DNA of 64,000 nt from Tenacibaculum larymnensis (GTDB taxonomy: Bacteria; Bacteroidota; Bacteroidia; Flavobacteriales; Flavobacteriaceae): NCBI RefSeq assembly GCF_028829235.1, contig NZ_JAIWJY010000009.1, positions 62,001 to 126,000 on the forward strand, given 5' to 3'. Made by a program: the position numbers and the translations under genes. The notes beneath the pieces are model-generated. The model saw nothing but the letters and a program-made list of their open reading frames with translations. It ran no database searches and was not told the DNA's origin. Numbering within the stretch: the stretch's first letter is position 1; every line of letters starts with the position of its first letter. Shown here one piece after another: positions 1 to 7,755 of this stretch.

Positions 1-1
1 A

Positions 2-268
2 TTTATACATAACGACCAAGAATACAAAGCTGTAACAAGAACAAAGTTTTATGATTTTGATGTTGCTAAGTTTGAAAACTTACCTAAAAAATACTTTATA
101 ACCGAATATCATAAATTAGTAGAGCAAGCTTTGATATTATCTAAACAAAAAATAGAAGAAAAATTTGAAGAGCCTTTAAGCTCTATTATTCCATTTAGTT
201 TTAGCCGAGAAGATTCTATTTTATTAGCTATAAATGCAGGATATTCTAGACAGATTGATTACGTATAG
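2..268 (+). CDS. C-terminal fragment of an unrecognised protein
   Basis: The frame is open from the window edge and ends at a TAG at 266-268, giving 88 residues with no start codon in view. The fragment is hydrophilic and mixed-charge, with a KQKIEEKFEEP stretch that looks helical and an end in RQIDYV. I see no signal peptide, membrane segment or known motif and do not recognise the family. A strong rho-independent terminator follows at 306-345, which supports a real gene end. Confidence 0.6.
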   Translation, partial: FIHNDQEYKAVTRTKFYDFDVAKFENLPKKYFITEYHKLVEQALILSKQKIEEKFEEPLSSIIPFSFSREDSILLAINAGYSRQIDYV

Positions 269-305
269 GCACCCAAACTAGGTGTTGATGATTCCCCTAA
301 CTCTC

Positions 306-345
306 TCAGTTATCAATGTGCATACATTGGTAACTGATTTTTTTT
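306..345 (+). terminator. Rho-independent terminator
   Basis: A 13-bp stem pairs 306-318 with 325-337, with one G-T pair and a 6-base loop, and is followed by eight T. It ends the partial plus-strand gene and lies directly against the stop of the convergent lipoprotein gene. Confidence 0.85.
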
Positions 346-1198
346 AGTCCTTTAATACAAACTCATACAGTTTACTGCTTCCTATTTTATCAGCTTCATC
401 TGTTATATAAATAGTTCTTTCATCTTTAAAAGTAACACCTTCTTTTTGAGATATATGATTGAATGTGTGTTCTTTTACGTCTCCACTAAAAAAATCATCT
501 CCGTTAAAATTGGTAAACACTAATACAGATTGATGTGTTAGCAAAACCACTTTTTTTTTATCTGGTGATATTGCTGCTGCTGTTATTGCACAATGAACAT
601 CGTTACAGTTTGTATACTCAGATATATACCGAGCTGTATACTCTCCTTTTGTAGCTGGAACTTTGTACAGCATTGTTTTTCCGTACTTATTTTTAACCCT
701 GCTTTTTGTGAATATATAGAGAGCACCATCTTTATAAATTAAAGATTCTGCATCAAAAAAACGGTCTTTCTTTTTAGGTGGAAACTTGGTTTGATTAGGG
801 TATGAAAACTTTATTTTTTCTACCTCAACATCATCTCCATTTAACAAATCTTCTTCCTTAATTTTTAGAATTACTAAGTTCTTTCTTTTGTTATTATTGT
901 TTCCAAAATCGGCGATGTAAATGTTTCCTTTGTCATCAGAAGTTATGTCTTCCCAATCGTGGTTTTTTACTGATAATACTCTTTTTTGTAATATCTTACC
1001 TTGGGTACTAACTTTAAATACTTTAGCTGCATTACCACTATCGTTATGCATCCATAGCATTTTTAAATCTTGGCTTTTCTCTACTCCTGAAACTTCTTTT
1101 AAATCTCCCGATAAGTACGACACTAACTTCAGTTGCCCATAATTGGTACAACTCGTAATTAATAAAGTGGTTAATAATAAGAGAACTAGCTTTTTCAT
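344..1198 (-). CDS. Putative beta-propeller-like lipoprotein
   Basis: The protein has 284 residues. Residues 1-17 form a lipoprotein signal peptide ending in the lipobox LITSC (Cys17). The rest looks like a repeated-blade propeller: motifs such as WMHNDSGN, NHDWEDITSDDKGNIYIADFGNN and FDAESLIYKDGALYIFTK resemble NHL, SMP-30 or phytase-like surface proteins. An acidic DFGNNNNKRKN loop could bind metal. It is probably anchored in the outer membrane or periplasm. It stands alone, convergent with the partial upstream gene. Substrate and activity cannot be assigned. Confidence 0.8.
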   Translation of the reverse strand: MKKLVLLLLTTLLITSCTNYGQLKLVSYLSGDLKEVSGVEKSQDLKMLWMHNDSGNAAKVFKVSTQGKILQKRVLSVKNHDWEDITSDDKGNIYIADFGNNNNKRKNLVILKIKEEDLLNGDDVEVEKIKFSYPNQTKFPPKKKDRFFDAESLIYKDGALYIFTKSRVKNKYGKTMLYKVPATKGEYTARYISEYTNCNDVHCAITAAAISPDKKKVVLLTHQSVLVFTNFNGDDFFSGDVKEHTFNHISQKEGVTFKDERTIYITDEADKIGSSKLYEFVLKD

Positions 1199-1542
1199 AT
1201 CATAAGTTTTGTATCTGTAAAAATAAAAAGATTTAAGTTAAGACTCCTTCTGCAAACGGAAATACCTCAACCCTCCATAAATAATAAGCACCCCCAACAC
1301 CTTAAACAAAAACAGAGCTATTTAGAAAAAAATTAAACTTTTTTTGATTTATAAACTTTCTATCTATACATTTGAGACATCGAAAAAGCATACACTTAAA
1401 AAATTGCTAACGTGCTTTTTTGAAAAATTGTAATCCAAAAAAAATACAATACTCCCCCTCTGCTATAAATACTTGTAGCAGTTATTGCTATATCCATGTT
1501 TTAGCTATGTAAAGACGTGGAAAAAAAAGAAAATAATAAACC
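1199..1542. other. 344-bp gap with no gene, two weak inverted repeats
   Basis: This AT-rich spacer lies between divergent genes and must hold the promoters for both, but I find no TAnnTTTG element at good spacing. Two imperfect structures are visible. One pairs AAAAAGCA at 1383-1390 with TGCTTTTT at 1413-1420 across a 22-base loop. The other pairs CTGCTA at 1460-1465 with TAGCAG at 1476-1481. The second lies about 60 bases upstream of the large effector-like gene and could be an operator. Confidence 0.4.
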
Positions 1543-4500
1543 ATGAAAGAAAACATTGCATTAGAAAAATTTCAAGAGGACGCCTATAATGATAATATAG
1601 GTACTTATAAATTTGAAATAAAAGGCCCTGACGGAAAAACCAACATTAGTTCTGACTTACAAGCTAAGAAACAAGGAATTGAATTACACTTTTTAAGATA
1701 CGGAATTTTTAATCCGTTTCCTTATCATATACAAGACAACAAGTTTGTTAGAGCCCCTGATATTGAAGTTGAAGTTGAGCCACACGATAAGAATGACAAA
1801 AAAACAATTGATTATAAGCTTAGTGAAGTTGTTGTAACCGCTAAACGAGATAGTGCCAATCCTTCAAGTTTAGCTCCAAAACTAACCCATAGTCGTTACG
1901 AAAGAACAAGTTTAAGACATGGGTATTTATATATTTTGCATGACGAGGAACCTAAAAAATGGCTTGAATACGAAATAGATACAAGTGGTCTTTTAAATCC
2001 TATTTATTGGAAAGACAACAAAGAAAATGGAGAATATAACGATATCCGAGATGCCACAAACACCTCAAGTAGAGAAACTTATATTGTAGCACCAGATTCT
2101 GTAATTTGGGTAGCCTACTCTCATGTGCAATGGTCTATGCAACAATTAGAACAAATAGCTTCTTCGCCAGAAGAAAACGAACGAATGATAAAAGTTGAGT
2201 GCAAAGGCTACGAAAAAGATAAAGAATTAAAAAAAGCAGAAGTTATACACGACCGTCCTTATCATTCTTTTATTGCTGTGTTTGATTACAAACACTTTCC
2301 AGAAGCTACTAGACTAGAAGAAAAGCTAAAAACCATTCATGCTATTGAAAATGCCGACGACCCTAATAATGAAAATACGTTATTAGAGGATATGTTTATT
2401 ACACTTCCAGACCCTGTTGGCTGTGCTTATGACCTCGTAGATATCATTTTTTATAAACTAGATTATTTACGTTCTATGGTAGAGTGTTTAGCTACTTCTG
2501 TACACCATATGGATTTATACAAGTACAAATTAGGGCTTATAGACTATGGAGAAATACAAAGTGATGAAATTTCTGAAGAGGAGGCAGAAGAACTAAAATA
2601 CATCTTCTCAATTGCCTTAACCACCTATAAATTTGTTTACAACAACCCTGAATTAAAAGAAGACTATACACGTAAAAGAGGAGAGTGGTATTTAAACCAT
2701 GGTATATCGCACGATAAATTAGACCACATACTCGCTATTGAAGAACGCAAACGTATTCGTAAAGTAATAAACGGATTTAGAAACGATTTAGGAAACCTCT
2801 TAAAAAGCGAATACTACAAAACCGCTATTGATGTTTGTTATGAAAATAACCCCAACCCATTAGCTAGTATAGAGGGTAAAAATATAATTTCAGACCACTT
2901 ATTGTGTTTGGCGCATTACCCCGAAATGATAGACAGGCAATTATTACCCGAAAGTGAGTACAAACCGTATGAAGATACTTGGGTAAAAGAAATTATAAAA
3001 ACCAGTAAAGGTGAAAGTTCTTTAAAACATATAAACGATGTACTCTTCTGCCCAATTGAAGTTACCGATTTAGAAAAACAAGACACCAAAGACTGGAAAT
3101 ACATAGTTAAGTTTGAAAAAAAATTATTTAGTCACTTTCAAAAAGTGAGTAAAACCTACATTGGCTTTGGTAAAGCAATAAAAGTTGAACTATATAGAAA
3201 ACAATTTGATTTAATAACACGTACTAACAACGGAGTTAAAGAAACCCACTTAGTCACAGCAGGCAAAAATTTAATTTATAAAGAGTTTTTAAAAGACTTT
3301 GAAAAAGTTAAGAAAAACATAGCTTCTAAACACCCGCAACATAAACGTATTGATGCTATAAAACACTCCAAAGTACCCGTTACTTATTGGTTATTGGTAG
3401 AAGAGCAGTTTAAAGGAGAAATAGACGCTAAAATGGCAACTGCCAAAACAAACCCTGAAAAATTATCCATACATATTAGAAATGGTAAAAAACTCCCCTA
3501 TGCCCACAAGTTAGAAAGCATTATAGAAAGCCAACAATTTAGAAGCGCCCTTTTGGTTTTTGAAATGTTTTCGTTAGCTCAACAAGTCAATGAAATGACC
3601 AATAAAAAAAACATTTCAAAAGCTGATATTATGAAGACTGTTGGTGTTGGTATAAAAGTGATTTCAGCGGGATTAAACCTAGCCGAAAGTATTTCTAACG
3701 ATATTGCCCAACAAAAAATTAAAACCTTTATCACTACACAACCCCGGGCTACCACAACAGAGGTAAAAGATGTTATCAAAGAAATAAATAAAAAATCTTT
3801 TGCTACCAGAGGCGAATTGGCGATCAAACTAGCCAAAGGAGCTGCTTCAACTTATACTTTAATTGCCACCATTGAAGATGTAAACAAAAGTTTAGCAAAA
3901 GCTGACAACGATGCTGCCTTAGCGTATAGCGGTGCTGCAGTACTTTCAGCAGTATCTTTACTAGAAACCTTCGGATTAATTTCGTTAACAGGAGTTCCTG
4001 GTTTAATTGTAGGAGGGCTAGGGTTAGCCTTTTACGGATTAGCGTATTATTTAACCGATGATGAGTTAGAAACTTTTTTTAAGTTTTTTCCGTTTAGTAG
4101 CAAAACCTATATGAAAGATCCAAGTTATTACAATCCTTATTACAATGCGCGCTTAATGTACCGAGGCAAAGAAAAACTAATTAACCCCTATAAAAAAGAG
4201 TACTTATCATCAAGCTTTGATGAAAGCTATAAAAGTGTGTATGTACGCTTACTAAATTTAATCGTAGGAAGTGCCATTACTATAAAAGCAAGTAGTACAC
4301 GGTATGCTTCTCCAAAAAGTACCACTCCAACTTTTCGTGCCACTAACCAAGACTTGCATAAAAATTGGATTGACAACAGTGCTACCCTTTGGAGTAACCT
4401 AGCCATTGACATTTCGTTTGGGTCGTTTTTTAACAATCCAAACGGACTAACCTACGAACTTTATTTGGTACAATACAATGACCCCTTACTAGGTAATAAA

Positions 4501-4950
4501 AGCTACAAGTTACCGAAACATTGTTACGATACTATAGTTACGGCACCCTCTACAGTTGATGATAAACCAGAGTTTAAAGAACAATCGTTACGCAACGGAA
4601 ACATGGATGCTTCGTTTAAACAATTTCACATTTGGGTACGTGTACCTAAACACTTACAAGTAAAACACCAACTGGCTGCCAATAATATCGTTAAGCAAGA
4701 ACACGAAGGAAATAAAGTGTACCTAAACAAGTACTCGCATATTGCTATATTATGTAAGTATACCGATGCGCAAATAAAATTACCTTTACACCCAAAAGAT
4801 AAGCAAGGTTATTTATGGAATATCATGCCTTTGATAAAAGACAGTAAAAAAGAAGAAGAATATATTACCTTTAGAAACGTTAAAGCAGGCAAAGCAACCA
4901 TTATCGAAGATGCATCGTTGTTTTTTAATAGATTTCCTTTACAACATTAA
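1543..4950 (+). CDS. Putative VasX/BTH_I2691-like T6SS effector (pore-forming toxin candidate)
   Basis: This protein has 1135 residues and no signal peptide. Its N-terminal 200 residues carry an ordered motif set like that of type VI effectors of the VasX/BTH_I2691 family: an LRYGIFN strand, R125-HGYLYIL, a KKWLEYEI segment near 140, and IWVAYSHVQWS at 188-198. The middle is long and helical. A hydrophobic block at about 797-836, rich in Ala and Gly and broken by LETFG, could insert in a membrane, as in colicin-like VasX. Residues 95-102 read EVVVTAKR, a motif also seen in Bacteroidota surface proteins. Two paralogous membrane genes follow within 10 and 18 bases and look like immunity genes. 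No T6SS structural gene is in the window, so secretion is inferred from family resemblance. Confidence 0.65.
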   Translation: MKENIALEKFQEDAYNDNIGTYKFEIKGPDGKTNISSDLQAKKQGIELHFLRYGIFNPFPYHIQDNKFVRAPDIEVEVEPHDKNDKKTIDYKLSEVVVTAKRDSANPSSLAPKLTHSRYERTSLRHGYLYILHDEEPKKWLEYEIDTSGLLNPIYWKDNKENGEYNDIRDATNTSSRETYIVAPDSVIWVAYSHVQWSMQQLEQIASSPEENERMIKVECKGYEKDKELKKAEVIHDRPYHSFIAVFDYKHFPEATRLEEKLKTIHAIENADDPNNENTLLEDMFITLPDPVGCAYDLVDIIFYKLDYLRSMVECLATSVHHMDLYKYKLGLIDYGEIQSDEISEEEAEELKYIFSIALTTYKFVYNNPELKEDYTRKRGEWYLNHGISHDKLDHILAIEERKRIRKVINGFRNDLGNLLKSEYYKTAIDVCYENNPNPLASIEGKNIISDHLLCLAHYPEMIDRQLLPESEYKPYEDTWVKEIIKTSKGESSLKHINDVLFCPIEVTDLEKQDTKDWKYIVKFEKKLFSHFQKVSKTYIGFGKAIKVELYRKQFDLITRTNNGVKETHLVTAGKNLIYKEFLKDFEKVKKNIASKHPQHKRIDAIKHSKVPVTYWLLVEEQFKGEIDAKMATAKTNPEKLSIHIRNGKKLPYAHKLESIIESQQFRSALLVFEMFSLAQQVNEMTNKKNISKADIMKTVGVGIKVISAGLNLAESISNDIAQQKIKTFITTQPRATTTEVKDVIKEINKKSFATRGELAIKLAKGAASTYTLIATIEDVNKSLAKADNDAALAYSGAAVLSAVSLLETFGLISLTGVPGLIVGGLGLAFYGLAYYLTDDELETFFKFFPFSSKTYMKDPSYYNPYYNARLMYRGKEKLINPYKKEYLSSSFDESYKSVYVRLLNLIVGSAITIKASSTRYASPKSTTPTFRATNQDLHKNWIDNSATLWSNLAIDISFGSFFNNPNGLTYELYLVQYNDPLLGNKSYKLPKHCYDTIVTAPSTVDDKPEFKEQSLRNGNMDASFKQFHIWVRVPKHLQVKHQLAANNIVKQEHEGNKVYLNKYSHIAILCKYTDAQIKLPLHPKDKQGYLWNIMPLIKDSKKEEEYITFRNVKAGKATIIEDASLFFNRFPLQH

Positions 4951-4959
4951 AATAATACT

Positions 4960-5691
4960 ATGAGTTTTTTAAAAGCCAAACCCCTACCACATGAAATACT
5001 TTGCGACCCAGAAATTTTTTTTGATTGGGAAGTTATTCCTGGTAAGGCCAGAAAAGTACAAGAAATTAACGATGAATATTTTGTATTAAATATCGCAAGG
5101 GGGTTGACTTTTTCTAAAATCTTTACTTTTTTGTTTGGAGGACTTGTCACTTTGGTAATATTTTCATTGCAATTAATAGGTAAAAATGGGGGGGGAATTA
5201 CTTGGATTGACTATGTTTTGTTTACAGCTCCTTTTTTTATACTAGGTTTATTTCATTTAGCAGTGTATTATTATAATCCGAAAAAAGAACTGGTACTTGA
5301 TAGAATGAACGGCACCATAAGTTACCCTCATTTATTTTTTAGTAGAAAGCAAGAAACCGTGCCCTTTTGGTTAGTTACAGTATATAAAAACTTACAAACA
5401 GGAGGAGATTTTGCTCCTACAGGGTATAGTTTAATTTTACGTGACCGTAAACAAAATTTCACTTGGACACTAGCTAATAGAGAAGTAGAAAGTTATTGGA
5501 GCTTCATGGTATGGTATATGGATAAAAACAGACCCTTACCGGATGGTAAAATTTTTAATCCATACAGGCAAGCCGATTTTGATCGTAGATTAAAAGAAGG
5601 CTTTCCAAAACCTTTATACCCTAGCTTTATACCAACCGATGAACACACACCAGAACAACAGGCTATGCGTAGGCGTATGGCGGGATGGTAA
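4960..5691 (+). CDS. Candidate immunity protein, two-helix membrane protein (copy 1)
   Basis: This 243-residue protein starts MSFLKAKPLPHE. It has a soluble N-terminus, two membrane helices at about 54-74 and 82-105 separated by a short KNGGG turn, and a basic cytoplasmic-looking domain from about 106 to the end in RRRMAGW. It begins 9 bases after the effector-like gene, so it is almost certainly cotranscribed. A small membrane protein directly downstream of a membrane-active toxin is the arrangement known for VasX and its immunity protein TsiV2. I know of no sequence similarity to TsiV2, so the role is inferred from position. An acidic patch at 16-24 differs most from copy 2. Confidence 0.6.
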   Translation: MSFLKAKPLPHEILCDPEIFFDWEVIPGKARKVQEINDEYFVLNIARGLTFSKIFTFLFGGLVTLVIFSLQLIGKNGGGITWIDYVLFTAPFFILGLFHLAVYYYNPKKELVLDRMNGTISYPHLFFSRKQETVPFWLVTVYKNLQTGGDFAPTGYSLILRDRKQNFTWTLANREVESYWSFMVWYMDKNRPLPDGKIFNPYRQADFDRRLKEGFPKPLYPSFIPTDEHTPEQQAMRRRMAGW

Positions 5692-5708
5692 AAACTAATT
5701 AAGACACT

Positions 5709-6440
5709 ATGAGTTTTTTTAAAGCCAAACCCCTACCACATGAAATAGTTGACTACCCTATTACCCAATTTGCAGAAGATTTACAACCTAATAAACCTGA
5801 AAAAATTCAAGAAGCCAACGATGAATATTTTGTCCTAAACATGGCAAGAGGTTTTAGTTTGTTTAAAATATATACATTCTTTGTTGGAGGTTTTGTAATG
5901 CTAATAATCCTTTTATTACAACTAATAGGAAAAAATGGTGGGGGGATTACTTGGGTTGACTATCTTTTGTTTACATCCCCTTTTATTATCATAGGTTTAT
6001 TTCATTTAGCAGTGTATTATTACAACCCACATAAAGAATTGGTGTTAGACAGAATGAACGGTACCATAAGTTACCCTCGTTTATTTTTTAGCAAAAAACA
6101 AGAAACCGTACCCTTTTGGTTGGTTACAGTATATAAAAGTTTAGATACTGGAGGAGATTTTGCTCCTACAGGCTTTAGTTTGGTATTACGTGACCGTAAA
6201 CAAGACTTTGCTTGGACACTAGCTAATAGCGACGTAGAACGTTATTGGAGCTTTATGGTATGGTATATGGATAAAAATAGACCACTCCCTTTTGGTGATG
6301 TTTTCCATCCATATAGGCAAGCTGATTTTGACCGTAGATTAAAAGAAGGCTTTCCTAAACCTTTATACCCAAGCTTTGTACCAACAGATGAACACACACC
6401 AGAACAACAAGCTATGCGTAGGCGTATGGCGGGATGGTAG
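5709..6440 (+). CDS. Candidate immunity protein, two-helix membrane protein (copy 2)
   Basis: It has the same length as copy 1 (243 residues) and aligns end to end without gaps. The C-terminal half is nearly identical: both have a VPFWLVTVYK strand, a GGDFAPTG loop, LRDRKQ and the terminal TPEQQAMRRRMAGW. Divergence is concentrated at residues 14-33 and in the first membrane helix. It starts 17 bases after copy 1, so the pair arose by tandem duplication. The pattern suggests immunity proteins diversifying against variant toxins, or one spare copy. No other function is recognisable. Confidence 0.6.
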   Translation: MSFFKAKPLPHEIVDYPITQFAEDLQPNKPEKIQEANDEYFVLNMARGFSLFKIYTFFVGGFVMLIILLLQLIGKNGGGITWVDYLLFTSPFIIIGLFHLAVYYYNPHKELVLDRMNGTISYPRLFFSKKQETVPFWLVTVYKSLDTGGDFAPTGFSLVLRDRKQDFAWTLANSDVERYWSFMVWYMDKNRPLPFGDVFHPYRQADFDRRLKEGFPKPLYPSFVPTDEHTPEQQAMRRRMAGW

Positions 6441-6470
6441 CTTTTATTCAAGAATATACCCTCATAAAAA

Positions 6471-6740
6471 CCTCAGCGAAGTTCGCTGAACATTCCTCAA
6501 CATAACAAAACCATCAGCGAAGTTCGCTGAACAATCCTCAACGCAACGAAACCATCAGCGAAGTTCGTTGAACAATCCTCAACATAACAAAACCGTCAGC
6601 GAAGTTCGCTGAACGTTCCTCAACACAACGAAACCATCAGCGAAGCTCGCTGAACATTCCTCAACACAACGAAACCATCAGCGAAGCTCGCTGAACATTC
6701 CTCAACACAACGAAACCATCAGCGTGACGCGCTGAACGTT
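6471..6740. repeat. Seven tandem 41-bp repeats, each a hairpin
   Basis: The core TCAGCG begins at 6473, 6514, 6555, 6596, 6637, 6678 and 6719, an exact 41-bp period. Each unit holds TCAGCGA-3 bases-TCGCTGA, a 7-bp inverted repeat, followed by a looser linker of the form ACATTCCTCAACACAACGAA. Changes within stems keep G-T pairing: unit 3 has TCGTTGA and unit 7 has TCAGCGT/GCGCTGA. 41 is not a multiple of three and the array has no T-tracts, so it is neither coding nor a simple terminator. It follows the second immunity-like gene by 31 bases. Confidence 0.9.
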
Positions 6741-6942
6741 CTTTTAAATAACAAAATTCTCCACAAGTTTCCTTACAGTGCGCCCTGTTAACTATAGTAA
6801 CCGTATGTAAACCTCGCTTAGTGAGTGAATTTTAACAATTGTTAACTTTTTTAAAAACTTTTATACTCTTAAATTGCTAATGCTATGAAAGTTACCAAAT
6901 CACTTTCTACAAATATTTAATATTAATTTAAAAAATTAGCTT
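6741..6942. other. Spacer upstream of the DUF6261 gene with a 14-bp palindrome
   Basis: This AT-rich leader must hold the promoter of the next gene. TTAACAATTGTTAA at 6832-6845 is a perfect 14-bp palindrome and could be an operator. No clear TAnnTTTG element is visible. Together with the repeat array, the stretch between genes is about 500 bases. Confidence 0.4.
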
Positions 6943-7668
6943 ATGAACAGTCCGTATTTAAACCGGTACCGTAACGGTGAATATCTACAATACATGAAAG
7001 ATATTCTACAACTTGTAAACTTACAAGACGTTGATGCGTTAGCATTGACAAACCCCACTAACGAATTAACAACCATTGTTAATCGTATTGATTCTTTATA
7101 CCAACAAGTGCAGGGAAGCACCCTAACACAAGAAATTATAACTCTTGACACTAGAAGGGATAAAGCTATTTCTGGAATTAAAATGATTTTAAATGGTTAT
7201 GAGAACCATTTTAACGAAGCTATAGTAAGTGCCGCCAAAGCACTACTTGCTACTATAAATGCACATGGTACTAATATTATTCGTAAAAGCTACCAAGAAC
7301 AAACCGCTATTTTAGATAGTATTAGTAAAGATTTTGAAACTGAGCCTGAGCTTATTCAAGCCATTTCTTTACTTGATTTAACCACTTGGGTTGCTGAATT
7401 AAAAAATGCCAATACCGAGTTTTCTGCTAAGTATATTGAGCGTGTAGGTGAAACAGCTGCTTCACCAGAAAACAACATTCAAGAGTTGCGTACTGAAGCT
7501 TCGCTTACTTACAGAAAACTTGTATTACATATTGAAGCGCATGCAACGCTTTCAGAAAATGAAGCCTACCCAACCTTACTTAATGAGATTGATGTGTTAG
7601 CTAAGCAATATAATTTGGTAGTAGATAACAGATCCAAGTCTAGCACCCCTGCTACTGAAGAAGCATAA
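6943..7668 (+). CDS. DUF6261 family protein
   Basis: This 241-residue, almost wholly helical soluble protein has no signal peptide or membrane segment. The start MNSPYLNRYRNGEY, the RYRNGEYLQYMKD region and the series of helices match the DUF6261 family of Bacteroidota, whose function is unknown. The C-terminal tail (SKSSTPATEEA) is disordered. It sits alone between the hairpin array and a bidirectional terminator. It may be unrelated to the upstream effector-like module. Confidence 0.7.
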   Translation: MNSPYLNRYRNGEYLQYMKDILQLVNLQDVDALALTNPTNELTTIVNRIDSLYQQVQGSTLTQEIITLDTRRDKAISGIKMILNGYENHFNEAIVSAAKALLATINAHGTNIIRKSYQEQTAILDSISKDFETEPELIQAISLLDLTTWVAELKNANTEFSAKYIERVGETAASPENNIQELRTEASLTYRKLVLHIEAHATLSENEAYPTLLNEIDVLAKQYNLVVDNRSKSSTPATEEA

Positions 7669-7704
7669 CATTAGTTGATTTCGTATATCTTTTATAGCAT
7701 ACAA

Positions 7705-7733
7705 AAAGGCTCCTGAGTTATTCAGGAGCCTTT
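7705..7733. terminator. Bidirectional rho-independent terminator
   Basis: A perfect 12-bp stem pairs 7705-7716 with 7722-7733 around a GTTAT loop, with A residues before and T after. It sits between the convergent DUF6261 and phosphatase genes and can serve both. Confidence 0.9.
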
Positions 7734-7755
7734 GATATGTTCTTATAATATATAA

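Noticed and set aside
6471..6740. CRISPR array
   Set aside because: The units are contiguous tandem repeats. The 'spacers' are themselves repeated linkers, and no cas gene is nearby.
1543..7668. Complete T6SS locus or prophage
   Set aside because: No sheath, tube, baseplate, spike or integrase gene is present; only an effector-like gene and its neighbours are seen.
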